From: Saccopteryx bilineata
Lineage: Eukaryota; Chordata; Mammalia; Chiroptera; Emballonuridae
Direction: 5' to 3'
DNA: 64,000 bases
Assembly: GCF_036850765.1 (NCBI RefSeq)
Contig: NC_089491.1
Span: 126,494,766-126,558,765, forward strand
The translations under genes were made by a program, and so were the position numbers. Under the pieces are notes generated by a model. It was given only the letters and a program-made list of their open reading frames with translations, searched no databases and was not told where the DNA came from. Shown here piece by piece: positions 46,229 through 57,809 of the stretch (positions are counted from its first letter, which is position 1; every line of letters starts with the position of its first letter).

Positions 46229-46488
46229 GAGGTGATGGAGTGTTAAGGTTGACATTCTTAGTGTTTACAAACGTCATCAGTTCTCCTCTCCTTTCTGTGC
46301 TTATGGAAAGTGACATTTCTGGGTCCCTTTGTACTAGGTGGGACTATGTGACTAGTCCTTACTAGTAGCCTGTAACTGAGAGTGATAGGGATTACTTTGG
46401 GGCTTTACTACTTAAGAGCTGGAGTGGGAGTTATTTTGCTCACTTCTATTGCAGTGAAGCATGAAACCTGGGATTGAGAAAGAAATGC
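46229..46488. other. Unassigned sequence before the duplication
   Basis: Contains 'ggtgggactatgtgactagtcc', a phrase found in old mammalian repeats, but I cannot assign a family. Confidence 0.35.
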
Positions 46489-46970
46489 ACAGCATTCCAG
46501 AAGCTAACGTTGAAAGAAATGAGTTTGAAATAGGATGCACAAAGAATAATAAGTATGCTTCAAAAGTGGTTGCATTCGTGGCCTGACCTTTGGTGGCGCA
46601 GTGGCTAAAGCGTCGACCTGGAATGCTGAGGTCGCCAGTTCTAAACCCTGGGCTTGCCTGGTCAAGGCACATATGGGAGTTGATGCTTCCTGCTCATCCC
46701 CCTGTTCTCTCTCTATCTCTCCCTCTCTTTCTCTCCCCTCTCTCTGTAATAAAAATGAATAACTAGAATCTAAAAAAGTAAATAAATAAAAATTTTTTTA
46801 AAAAGTGGTTGCATTTGCAAAGTGAAACTAAATATTAATGTCAATAAATTGATGTAATAGGAATTGCAGTGTTTTGTGGTTACTTTCTATATCATTAAAA
46901 CATTAAAGGGAAAGTATTCCTAGAAAAGCAAAATAGTCTGAAAACATTCTGGAAATGACATGATTTTATT
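46489..46970 (+). repeat. Dispersed direct duplication, copy 2 (split by a SINE)
   Basis: Same ~240 bp as 44891-45134, interrupted at 'aaaagtggttgcatt' by the SINE at 46579-46800. Sequence resumes after the SINE with the duplicated target. Copy 1 has no SINE, so the duplication came first. Confidence 0.9.
46579..46800 (+). mobile_element. Bat SINE (short 'GTGGTGGCGCAG' type)
   Basis: Starts gcctgacctttggtggcgcagtgg (A box) and ends in an A-rich tail. The target duplication aaaagtggttgcattYg (46562-46578 and 46801-46817) has one difference. The B box reads cagttctaaaccctg, diverged from GGTTCGAAACC. Confidence 0.93.
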
Positions 46971-47004
46971 GTCATGTAAGAAGGTTGCTTGGCTAGTGGA
47001 CCTT

Positions 47005-47545
47005 ACCTGAGTGAGAAGTAAACCTTTTTCTTTTTCTTTCTATTTGAATGTATTGGGATGACACTGATTAACATAGTTACACAGGTTTCTGTTCTTTTGA
47101 CATCTCTCAAGAGATGTATAACCACCTGTATAATCTATAACATAGTTATACAGGTGCCCAATTCTTCAACATATCTCTGTCCACCATACTGTGTGTTCAC
47201 CACCACCAAGTCAAGTCTCTCTCCATCACCATTTATCCCCCTATATTCTCTTTTCTTCCCACCTCCCCCAGCTCTCTGTCTCTATTTTGTTTGCTAGTTA
47301 ATTTTGTTCTTTAGATTCTGCATGTGAGTGAAATCATATGGAACTTGTCTTTATCTAACTGGCTTATTTCACTTAGCATAATGCTCTATAGGCCTATCCA
47401 TGCTGTCACAAAAGGTTAGATTTCCTTCTTTTTATGGCTGCATAGTATCCCATTGTGTAAACGTACCACAGCTCTTTGACCCACTCATCTACTGCTAGAC
47501 ACTTGGGCTGTTTCTAAATCTTGGTTATTGTAAATAACACTACAA
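47005..47545 (-). mobile_element. L1 3'-end remnant
   Basis: T-rich start, then L1 3'UTR text 'tgtattgggatgacactgattaacatagttacacaggtttc', a partly repeated '(a)catagttatacaggtgcccaattc', and the ORF2 end reversed ('ttatttcacttagcataatgctctataggcctatccatgctgtcac'). It stops near 47545, so it is 5'-truncated. Confidence 0.82.
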
Positions 47546-49858
47546 TGCCACTGTGACTTTGGTGGTGTTTGTTATCAAAGCAAAATATAGGCAATTCTGA
47601 CTAATATTAGTTTTTTTCACCTTCTAAAACATCTTTGAATATGAGTATATAGGTTATAGATTAATCAGTAGTCTGAATTTGAAACATATATGGTCTTAAT
47701 CCAAAGATTTTATTTCAGACATGTCTCTCCTTCTTTCCTGAAAATTCAGTTCTATTAACAATAATTAGATGAATACATGTACACTAAGGACTATCTGCAC
47801 ATATATATTTAGAAAATGTTTGTTTTATGTTACCTTTGACACTCTGCAGTATGGGCAATAAAGCCAAAGACTGTTGCTGAACTCTCAAAAAACAAACTAT
47901 TTGTTCTAAGAGAGTTATGACATATTTTTGTCATTTAACTATTCTAAAATTCCCAGTGTTATCACTTTGGCAGGAAATAAGACTTTAAAAAATAATGTTT
48001 CTATATCAAATAAAAATTTGTTGAACTGTGCTTTAAATCTTAGAACTTAGCTTCAAAGAAAAAGCTTTTATTATTGAAAATAAAAAATGGTAATCTATAG
48101 ACAATCTTACATTGGCTGCAAAGAATGCTGTGACATTTCAAAACATATGTTCACCTTCCAACTCCATAATGAGTTTATTTTATTTTGAGTCTATTTCTAT
48201 ACAGTTCAGTTGAAGGGCAACAACAAGCAGTTATACATAAATGGCAGGGGTCCAAAACTGATGTCAGTTAAGCAATGATTTTATGTGTAATACAACCCCC
48301 TGCTGGGATGTCTGACGCTCTTTCTAGAATGTTACATAAAAACTCAGCGTTAAGAGGCAATGAAAAAAAATGAATTTAAAATGAAAAAATACATTTATTC
48401 TCCAGACAAAATTGGATAATAAAGTGCTTCAAAGGTTGAAGGGTAGTGTTCATTGACTAGAATATGCTGATCTGTGGAAGAGCTAAATCTGACACCGGAT
48501 AAAAAACAGTTCAGGCTGAGCGCCCTCTACAAAACCTGCTGGTTCAATGGCTTTGTTATTATGTCACGAGGCAGAATGTCAAGGGGGATCCTCTGTTCTC
48601 AAAAGTGTTTTTTATCTCAAAGTTCCCTCAGAAAATGCCTATGTACTTACTGGCATGGGTGACCTGGAAAAGATCAAGGTTTTTTAGAGGCCTTGAAACC
48701 AATCTGTTCTCTTGACATCTCTCAAAATGAAGATGATCTTGAGCTCAGCAGACATTGCATTGCCCCCAACACAATTCCAACAACTGTAGGTGTGGAGAGC
48801 TTAATAGAACCTATTTAATATCCTATTCAGAGTTCTAAAACTTAGCCCAAATTCTATTTGTTCAAAAAATGGTTACTGGCTATCTCCCATGTTTGAGAGT
48901 TTTCCAGAGTTGCTTGTGCAATGATGAATCTTATCAATGTAGTCTCTGTGTTCAGGAAGCTCACAATCAAATAGGAAATGCAAGCATTGTGTCAACAATC
49001 AACAGATAAAAGTTATAATTATGTCTAATGAAAGCTTTTATAAAAGATAAACACAATACATGAAGCTCTTGCTACATCTCCTCACCTCATATAAAGGAAC
49101 TCCTGCGGGTGGCACTTGGGCAGTTTGAAAGACTCCTTTTGAACTGCAAATAGATCTTTACTTCCATATATTTACCTTTCCCTCTGAACATATACAGTTT
49201 TGACCCTCTGAAATTTTAGTTGCTACTATTGAGGATGTATGATTTTTTAAAACCTGCTATTAATCTTAGCAAATGTCTGCTTTTCCAGAATAAGATAATG
49301 GAATTTAGTCACATCACCATATAGTCTTCTCTCATCTCCAATTATATTTATTCCAAGGTGCTGAGCACATACACTATATGTTATATATCTTTATGTCCTT
49401 CACGGCACAAAGCTAAATGCTTGTCAATAAGAGGTATCGATAGGGGTTGGTTGAACAAAGGGAAGCATTAAATACCACATTTTATAGGAAGTGATAGCTT
49501 AAGAAAAGAAAAAGTAATGAATATGTAGATGAAGGGATATGACTTCATGTATTAGACAATAACTCAGAAAAACAGTGGTAGTTATATGAATTTTAAAATA
49601 CTTTAGGATACTTACCAGGTGTCTATTAAGAACTCACTTCCAGCTGACTTGATGAATTTCAAGTGCTTGTTGATGACATCTGAATTCACATTGACTATCA
49701 CTGAAAGGAGTTTAATGAGTTACGGTTGATATATACAAACTGAAAAATGATTAGACAAATGAAAGATGTTCTGCTTTCACATCATGTAGAATTGGGACTT
49801 GTACCACTTTTAAATATACTTTTTATTTCTCTAAATAAGAAAACAACCAGCTGAATAT
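47546..49858. other. Single-copy sequence, no gene recognised
   Basis: About 2.3 kb. A weak ancient-repeat phrase ('gtgttcaggaagctcacaatcaaatagg') is near 48950. Short frames carry no motif. Confidence 0.5.
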
Positions 49859-50160
49859 GCCTTACCAGTGGTGGCTCAATGGATAGAGTGTTGACCTGGG
49901 ACACTAAGGTCCCAGGTTCAAAACCCTGAAGTTGATGTCTTGGGACCATTGACATGATCCCATGGTCACTGGCTTGAGCCCAAAGGTTGCTGGCTTGACC
50001 AAGGGGTAACTGGCTCAGCTGGAGCCCGCTGATCAAGGCATGCATGAGCAATCAATGAACAACTAAAGTGACACTACTATGAGTTGATGCTTTCCATCTT
50101 TCTCCCTTCCTCTCTCTCTCTCTCTCTCTCTGTCTCTGTATTTTGCTAACACAAACAAAT
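49859..50160 (+). mobile_element. Bat SINE ('ctggcttgag' type)
   Basis: tRNA-like head cttaccagtggtggctcaatggatagagtg, B box ggttcaaaaccc, several 'ctggcttga' phrases, (CT)n run near 50109-50131 and A-rich end. Approximate target duplication aacaaccagctgaatatg / aacatctgctgaataatg. Confidence 0.9.
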
Positions 50161-53100
50161 AAACATCTGCTGAATAATGTAAATCTCCTTATACTAGGAC
50201 CACTTAGAGATGAGATTTCTTGCTCATCTCTCTGGAATCCCGATTCTCACTGCTTCAGCATGAATGCTGCCCAATTTACACTCTGTTTGATTCACTCATG
50301 TATCTTAAATCTTCTGATCCTCAGGCAACTCACAGGTTCCATTTAATGTTGTAAACAGTCATCCAAGATTCCCTCATGCTCTGCTGAATTCTGATCCCAT
50401 CTCTGTTTACCCTTCAAGTAAAGTACTGTCGCTCCAATAGTCCATCGCCATGGGAAATTACTCTGGACCCTCCGACTTATGAATCTCAATTTTCCTTTCC
50501 CTAAATTCAACCCTATTCACCCACTTAGATGTTAATCCCCGGTGACTGTGTGAGGCAGATGCCAGCAGTAACCTCAGCCATCAGGAAAATGATCAGCGCA
50601 TCTCAGTGTTCTATCTATCACCATTTCTTGTGAGGAAAAAAGGACTAGAACATCAATTCTGAATCCTTATTTTATATCTGATGGCTTCCTAAATCTACAT
50701 CCCCCTCAGGCCTGGTGGCCTTTTGCAGTTTTCGCCTCTTTTCCAGTCTGGACATTTCCTAACTGGCTTCTGTGAACAGTCTGTTCTCTCTCCTGCTGTC
50801 TTTGGCTCTGCCTTTTTGCTCTATTTGGTCCTAGCTCTGGTTTGCCTTGACCTTGGTATCTAAGGCATATCTGACTCTTGGCTGTATAGTCTGTTTTGTT
50901 TTTTTTTTTTTTTAATTTCTCATCTATGGTCCCTCCTTTGACTTTTCCAGGTTTGATGACCTGTTTGTGAATGTTTTCCACTGATATTTATAGTGTTGAC
51001 ACAACAAGAGAAAAACTGTTGTTAAATTAAGGTGAATTCTGGGACTTCTGGTACCTAAAAATTATGGTTAAATATATCAACTTCTTATCATAGTTTCCAA
51101 GAAACCAAATGTGTTGTTCTTTAAACTATATGGGTTTAAAGGTATAAAAATTCCTCTTGGTTTACAGCCAAACTACATTAGTGATGATTAATCATAATAA
51201 GAGGCCAAATGAAAACTAGAACATTGCTTAGATTTTAAATTAAAATGAGGGAACAAATCTCTCTGGATTACCAAGGGGAAATTACTTTTCCAAATGTTCT
51301 GCAGATAGTTTAAATTTAACATGTACCATGGGGTAATACTTTAAAAATTATTGATGTGCTTTTTTATTTTACCTTGCAGTCTACAAGACCATTGTCTTGT
51401 TTGCCTGAAGCAAGAGGCCTGGGGGAGATTAAGATTTGTTACAGAAGAAATGCAGAAAGAAAGTCCCCCAAAATTAGAAAAGAAAAATAATAAAAACATT
51501 ATCCAAAAGGTTTCTTAGGTTTGAAGGCGGGACTGGCAGTTTCCTCTCATACTAGTAAATCAAATCAATTAGGTATTTTAAAGATAAGAATTTTGTTATT
51601 TTTATGTTCTCTATATTTGCCAAGAACTCATCTTGCAGCAGACTTCAGAACTTTTCTGTAACATACAGAACATAACCATACCCTCCACAAAACCTTGGCC
51701 CAGTGGGTTTTGGAAAGAAGAAAAAGAGAAATAGAGAAATAAAGCAACTATTGTGGGCTCGCATTTTCTCTCCTCTGGGCTTTGGCCCAAAGGAACATGA
51801 GAAGAGAGAGAATGCTAGCAAAGTCAAAGGGAGACGTTTTCTGTTTGAGATTTCAGAAGGAAGGTACTTGCAGGGGGTCTTATAAACGATTGGTGCGCAG
51901 CCAGTTCAAAGAGAGAGAGGGTCAGTGTCACCTATCAGGGTAAAAAAGGAACCTGTGATTTGGCTTTTCTAAGGCACTCTTGGTTTCCACATGGATCTTA
52001 AAGAAGGGGGTTACCATTGTTAAGATGAAGTGAGGACTGTAAAGAAGACCACCCTAACCAAATAAGTGTTTGAGGCAAACCTCAGAGGTTTCTACAGCAA
52101 GATCTAAGATGAAGATAGTCAGATGTGAATACCACAAGCAGCAGTGTTTGTGCCAAAAGCATGGCCTGGGAAATATAACAGCTTCAGACTTTCAGCATTG
52201 GAAGGGAGCAGAACAACCAGAATGCAGGAGGCCAAGGGCACTGTGGAGCCACTGGAGGAGTGAGTGAGATGACATGAGCAGCAGAGGATTTTATGTTTGC
52301 TTTCCCATATCAGAGGAGTAGCAAGCCATACTTCTCCTCAGAAGCAAGGAATCAATCACCTGAGCATATTCTAAGAGGCATTGTATTTAAGCTAATCTTT
52401 AAATTAGATCGCATATTAATTATTATCTTTTTTTCTTCTTTTCAATAATCAGAAGTGGATAGGGCTCTGGAGACAAGCCTGATTACAGAGAAACGAAATA
52501 CAGACATAATTTTTTTTCAATATAGGTCTAAATTGTACTGAATATTTGGCAATAGAACTATATATACCTAAAAGAGAGCTGATGATTTTATCCTGATTGG
52601 CTTTTCTTTCTGTCTCCCTCATCGCTGCCAGTAGCACTTATGTTCTCTCATTCCGGCTCAAAATCCAGAATCATCTTTAAACTTGTTTCTCCTTTTAGCT
52701 CAACATGTAAATTGTCAGCTTTTGCAGGTTTAAATTGTTTAACATTCTTGGATGTTAGCTTCCTAATTGATTTCTTTTCCTCATGACTCTTCCAATCTTT
52801 TCTGTGCATGATTGCTAAATTAATCCTCTTAAATAAAGACCCTGATCCTATCTATTTCCCAGTTCTCAAAAACATTCAGTAGTTGTCATTATCTACTAAA
52901 TTACATGAAAACCTCTCAGTCCTGCAAAGGAGTCTTGCAAAAAAAAATAAAAAATGACAACTTACCTTTCCTCTTTAATCCTCCTTTTACCTCTAAACAG
53001 AGTCAGTGAAATGGGTAAAGGGCAGTACTTTTTCAGTAGGTGCTGGGGGTTTAAGTCCTGGTGCTTTAGCTAGTGCTATTCCTTTTGCCTGAGATGTCAT

Positions 53101-54431
53101 CACTTCTGCCTTGCCATTTTCTTCTCTTTAAATTCCTAATGTGTAAATCCACCCTGATTCTCATAGGGTCTGATCTTCTGCATGTAATAAATGTTTGGAA
53201 CTATCTGTTAAATTAATACACAAGGTGATAATGATAGAGGTTATCTGATGAGTGAAAATAGAGAGCCAAGAGAAACTAGAGATTATCCTCAGAGAATAAA
53301 GAATGGAGTTCACACACACACACACAAAAGTAGCAAAAGGTTTTACCAGAATATAAAAATATGATAATAAATTCTAAAGATCCCTGTATGATTCTGAAGA
53401 AGGCCCTGAGTGTGGATAGATGTAACAATTAAGAATACATGTAACATGAGAATAGATGTAGCAATTTGGATACAACTGAAATTTGTCATGAGTCTGTTAT
53501 GTCTGTAACAGGGATAGACCACCAATATATATCCAATAGAAGCACCAGGAAGGAGATTATAGTTCAGACATTAAGAAGTTGCCTTAATTGCTACAACTTT
53601 CCTCATTTTGGACATTTCAAATGAATGACCTAGTTGTTCACAGTGCTAATTGTCTCCTATGATAGAACAAAGAAAAGAACAATTTTATTCTTTCTCTGTC
53701 AGCCACTAATCACAGGTTAAATGCTGTGTCTATGTGTGTGGAGCTTATTGAAGTGTTTCTGTGCTATCAACAAAATATAATTTGAGTGGCTCAAAGAGGG
53801 GAAACAGGCTTTTGGCCTCTGATGCAGTTTGGGAGCATCTAAGGACCAGGTAAAACTCCAAGATTGGAGTTTTATTGGGAGAGGAGAAGAGAGAAGCATG
53901 TGTTTTGATGATCTGGCCCAGGTAGCGGTTTTGTGTTTAAATGCTGCAAAATTTGCAGTTGAAGGTTGTACTCGGTTTCCTGCTACCTGCTCGGGATTGT
54001 GGGTACAATTTTATCTTGATGACTGTCAGGATAGTACTTTCTGAGAACTTCTTTTGCATTGCTTATGGCTGGTCAGTTAGTCAAGGTGCACGAGGTGGGG
54101 AAATATACTAGGATCACGGGCCAGGAAAAAACTAGGGACCCTCTTTCACGTCTGTTGAAGTTTTGTCAAAGTGCTAGCAGGCCTTTCAATTTGTGTATGT
54201 GATGGAAAGTTCCCCACCTCTTGATTATAATACATAGACTCTGTTAAGCAATAGTAAATAAGCCAAATATCATTCACAAGGTAATAAGATCGAAAATTCT
54301 TTTAATCGGTGGAATTCCCCTATGGGTAATTATCAGCATTTCTTGTGGAGAAACACCCCAAATCTTTGATTGGCCTGTGCAGGTGAAGTGTGAGACCACA
54401 TGTACATGTTAAAAAAAAAAAAAAAGAAATG
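50161..54431. other. Single-copy sequence, no gene recognised
   Basis: About 4.3 kb, the longest stretch here without a recognised element. Frames up to 91 codons (50706-50981, minus) lack motifs. A (CA)n of about 17 bases lies at 53311-53327 and an A-run at 54411-54425. Confidence 0.5.
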
Positions 54432-54597
54432 GCTTTGGCCGGATAGCTCAGTTAGTTGAAGCATCGTCCTGAAGCACAGAGGTTGAAGGTTTGATCCCGG
54501 TCAGGGCACATACAGGGAAAGATTAATGTTCCTGTCTCTCTATCTCCCTTCCTTTCTCTTTAAAAATTAATAAAATAAACATTAAAAAAAGAAACAA
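54432..54597 (+). mobile_element. Short tRNA-derived SINE
   Basis: ggctttggccggatagctcagttagttgaagcatcg (A box), ggtttgatcccggtcagggc (B box region), then a short CT-rich part and A-rich tail. It landed beside an A-run; both sides carry aaaaaagaaa, a possible target duplication. Closer to the older bat SINE type without the GC-rich body. Confidence 0.85.
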
Positions 54598-54639
54598 AAA
54601 ATATGATTGCTAATTTGTTGTGAAATAAGATACAGAAGT

Positions 54640-55075
54640 GAGCCTGACTAGGTGGTGATGCAGTGAATAGAGAGTTAGACTGGGATGCTGAAGACCTAGG
54701 TTTGAAACCTTGAGGTCACTGGCTTGAGAATGGGCTCATCCAACTTGAGCACAGGCTCATCAGCTTGAGTGCGGGGCAGGGTCACTGGCTTGAGCGTGAG
54801 ATCATAGACATGACCCCATGGTTGCTGGCTTGAGTTTAAAGGTCGCTGGCTTGAATCCCATGGTCTCTGACTTGAGCCCAAGGTTGCTGGCTTGAGGAAG
54901 GAGTCATTTGCTCTGCTGTAGCCCTTCCCTTCCCTTCATCCCCCCCCCAATCAAGGCATATATGAGAAAGCAGTCAATAAACAATAAGGTGCTGCAATAA
55001 GGAATTGATGCTTCTCATCTCTCTCCTTCCTGTCTGTCTGTCCCTATTTGTTCCTCTCTCTGTTCCAAAAAAAAA
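54640..55075 (+). mobile_element. Bat SINE ('ctggcttgag' type), long copy
   Basis: Head agcctgactaggtggtgatgcagtg, then six or more copies of a gcttgag-containing phrase spaced 20-30 bp, then tcaaggcatatatgagaaagcagtcaataaac and a CT-rich end with A-tail. Approximate target duplication agatacagaa / agatacaaaa (54628-54637, 55078-55087). The copy is expanded compared with that at 49859. Confidence 0.92.
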
Positions 55076-55076
55076 G

Positions 55077-55402
55077 AGATACAAAAATGAACTTGCAGGT
55101 TCATGAGAAGAGGAGAGAAGAAAAGAAGAATGACAAAATGAAAAAAAGAGGTAAAATAAAAGACAAATATCTAGACTGGAGTGTGAGTGAAGGAAGAGTC
55201 AAGCTAAATTATAATGGCAGTGTGTCTAGAAAATGAATTTCTCATAGAGAAATATTGACATTAATTTTTAGGTTTGCTGTAGAGTGGAGTGTGTAGATAG
55301 ATGCCTTTCTCTGAGTTTTCTAAGGAGCTACCAATTCCATAGAACTCCTAAATTCTGTAATGTATTAAATTGTAGCATGCTTCTAACCTACCTACTATCC
55401 AC
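55077..55402. other. Single-copy sequence between SINEs
   Basis: A-rich, with a 62-codon K/R-rich chance frame; nothing recognised. Confidence 0.45.
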
Positions 55403-55578
55403 CTTGAGTGCTGAAGATGGCTCTGTGGCCTTGCCTCAGGTGCTAAAATAGCTTGGTTGCTGAGCAATGGAGCAGCAACCCTAGATGGGTAGAGTGTCAA
55501 CTGGTAGGGGCCTTTCCTATTAGATCCCAGTTAAGTGCATGCAGGAGTCTGTCTCTGCTTTCCTTCCTCTCACTTAAT

Positions 55579-55609
<31 letters not shown>

Positions 55610-55616
55610 GAAAAAG
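55403..55616 (+). mobile_element. 5'-truncated bat SINE with long A-tail
   Basis: Matches only the 3' half of the ~410-bp SINE (ttgagtgctgaagatggctctgtggcc... gtgcatgcaggagtctgtctctgc), followed by a tail of about 24 A. The tRNA-like head is absent. Confidence 0.85.
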
Positions 55617-55721
55617 CATATGGAGGTATAAAACCAGTAACTAAATATCAGACTAAAAACCAACTAAAAAATAATGTATAAAAGATGCTTTCTTAAAATA
55701 ATTTTATTTAAATCAATTTTA

Positions 55722-56119
55722 TTTTATTTTTTAATTTCTATTTTAGTGAGAGGAGAGGAGGCAGAGACAGACCCCACATGCACCCTGACTTGGATCCACC
55801 CAGCAAGCCACTAGGAGGTGATTTTCTGCCCATCTGGGGCCCTTGCTCTGTTGCAACCAGAACCATTTATTTTTGAGCCTATGGCAGAGGCCATGTAGTC
55901 ATACTCAGAGCCCAGGACCAAGTTGATCTAATCAAGCCATGGCTGCAGGAGGGGAGGAGAAGAGAGAGAGAGACACACAGACAGAGAGAGAAACAAAAGG
56001 GGGAGGGAGAGGGAAGCAGATGTGTACCTGTCCTGTGTGCTCTGACCGGGACTCGAACCTGGGAGATCCATATGACAGGCCAACACTCTGCTCCACCACT
56101 AAGCCAATCGGCCAGCGCC
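55722..56119 (-). mobile_element. tRNA-derived bat SINE (~410 bp type), diverged
   Basis: Tail side 'ttttttaatttctattttagtgagaggag...', head side '...ccactaagccaatcggccagcgcc'. B box inverse gggactcgaacctggg. Diverged from the consensus, so one of the older copies in the cluster. Confidence 0.9.
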
Positions 56120-56122
56120 CAA

Positions 56123-56124
56123 CT

Positions 56125-56171
<47 letters not shown>

Positions 56172-56174
56172 TTA
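56123..56174. repeat. (TTTA)n microsatellite
   Basis: About 13 tandem units directly beside the head of a SINE. Confidence 0.95.
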
Positions 56175-56626
56175 TAAAATAAAGGTAATCATTTCAAACT
56201 CACTACATTCAGAGAGACTTTTCTTGGAAATTAGTATTCAATGAAAGCAAAATATTTTCTGTTTCTTGAGACTGATGTATTCTTTACATATTTAATTTAA
56301 TCTTTAATATTAATTATTTGACAATTATTTAGTATGGGCAACTGAGATTTACCTTATGAAAGTAAAAATGTGGCAAAGGAAAACGCATTAGCTGGAGAAT
56401 GGATGATCAGGGACTCTGAATGTGCCCAGATGAGATACCTAAACCATCGAAATCCAGATACTCTATCTGCAAAAATGACAACTTTGAATTAAGTGATTTC
56501 CATTTCTACCCAAGTTAAATTTCTATGTGTTCGATTAAAATAATTGAAAATCTACTTTTACTAAGTTTCAAACTTGTTTTCTATATCAGAAAAAAATTTT
56601 AGTTACATAACTGAATCTCAATTTTT
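56175..56626. other. Single-copy sequence
   Basis: Nothing recognised; includes a (TA)n run near 56629-56641 at the border. Confidence 0.45.
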
Positions 56627-57009
56627 TATATATATATATATTTTTCATTTTTCTGAAGCTGGAAACAGGGAGGCAGTCAGACAGACTCCCGCATACACCC
56701 GACTGGGATCCACCCGGCATGCCCACCAGGGGGCGATGCTCTGCCCCTCTGGGGCATTGCTCTGTTGCATCCAGAGCCATTCTAGTGCCAGAGGCAGAGG
56801 CCACAGAGCCATCCTCAGCGCCCAGGTCATCTTTGCTCCAATGGAGCCTCGGCTGCGGCTGCGGGAGGGGAAGAGAGAGACAGAGAGGAAGGAGAGGGGG
56901 AGGGGTGGAGAAGCAGATGGGTGCCTCTCCTGTGTGCCCTGGCCGGGAATCAAACCCAGGACTCCTGCATGCCAGGCCGATGCTCTACCACTGAGCCAAC
57001 CGGCCAGGG
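56627..57009 (-). mobile_element. tRNA-derived bat SINE (~410 bp type)
   Basis: Near-consensus copy, tail on the left, head ...ctgagccaaccggccaggg on the right. Target duplication TGAATCTCA(a/c)TTTTT at 56612-56626 and 57010-57024, one mismatch. Frames of 72-156 codons here are SINE read-through. Confidence 0.95.
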
Positions 57010-57345
57010 TGAATCTCACTTTTTTAGAGGTCACTAGTGATTAAATGAATTTTGCGTAATCACTTCAATAAACTAACATACTAGAAAATCTTTGAAAATA
57101 TTGCCAAAATTATAAATTAATAACTTATATAGGAAAACAAAATATGATTGTTGCTAAGGATCATATATGCTAAGATCAAAACAACTTCTGAAAATGTCAT
57201 ATACCAATGAAAGAGTTAAAGTTTCATGTCCTGTCTGTCAGCTAGATTGTCCTAGATGGATTAAAAAACAAGAGAAATTTTCAGGCAGTTTAATCTTTCT
57301 CTGTTTTTCTTTGTTTGACTGTATCTTAAAACTCTGCACTATTTT

Positions 57346-57792
57346 GGCCCTGGCCGGTTGGCTCAGTGGTGGAGCGTTGGCCTGGCGTGCAGGAGTCCCG
57401 GGTTCGATTCCCGGCCAGGGCACACAGGAGAGGCACCCATCTTCTTCTCCACCCCTCCCCCTTTCCTTCCTCTCTGTCTCTCTCTTCCCCTCCAGCAGCC
57501 GAGGCTCCACTGGAGCAAAGATGGCCCGGGTGCTGGGGATGGCTCCTCAGCCTCTGCCCCAGGCGTTGGAGTGGCTCTGGTCGCGACAGAGCGACGCCCC
57601 GGAGGGGCAGAGCATCGCCCCCTGGTGGGCAGAGCATCGCCCCCTGGTGGGCAGAGCATCGCCCCCTGGTGGGCGTGCCGGGTGGATCCCGGTCGGGCGC
57701 ATGCGGGAGTCTGTCTGTCTCTTCCCGTTTCCGGCTTCAGAAAAATACAGAAAACAACAACAACAACAACAAAAACAAAAAAAAAACACACC
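57346..57792 (+). mobile_element. tRNA-derived bat SINE, near-consensus with 22-bp triplication
   Basis: Head ggccctggccggttggctcagtggtgg with A box TGGCTCAGTGG and perfect B box GGTTCGATTCC. The first ~75 bases fold like a tRNA (CCCTGG pairs with CCAGGG; CCGGG pairs with CCCGG around TTCGATT). The body has three head-to-tail copies of gcagagcatcgccccctggtgg (57609-57674). A 17-bp target duplication AAAACTCTG(c/t)ACTATTT lies at 57328-57344 and 57793-57809. It looks like the youngest SINE in the window. Confidence 0.96.
57609..57674. repeat. 22-bp VNTR inside the SINE
   Basis: Three near-identical 22-bp units. The SINE copies at 6201 and 25763 have one to two units. Confidence 0.92.
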
Positions 57793-57809
57793 AAAACTCT
57801 GTACTATTT

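Noticed and set aside
50706..50981. 91-codon K/Q-rich minus-strand frame
   Set aside because: Runs across a poly-T tract giving a lysine run; no family resemblance.
57348..57422. tRNA-like gene with perfect B box
   Set aside because: It is the head of a SINE with a long tail and target duplication; the same head is present in many copies. Not a functional tRNA.
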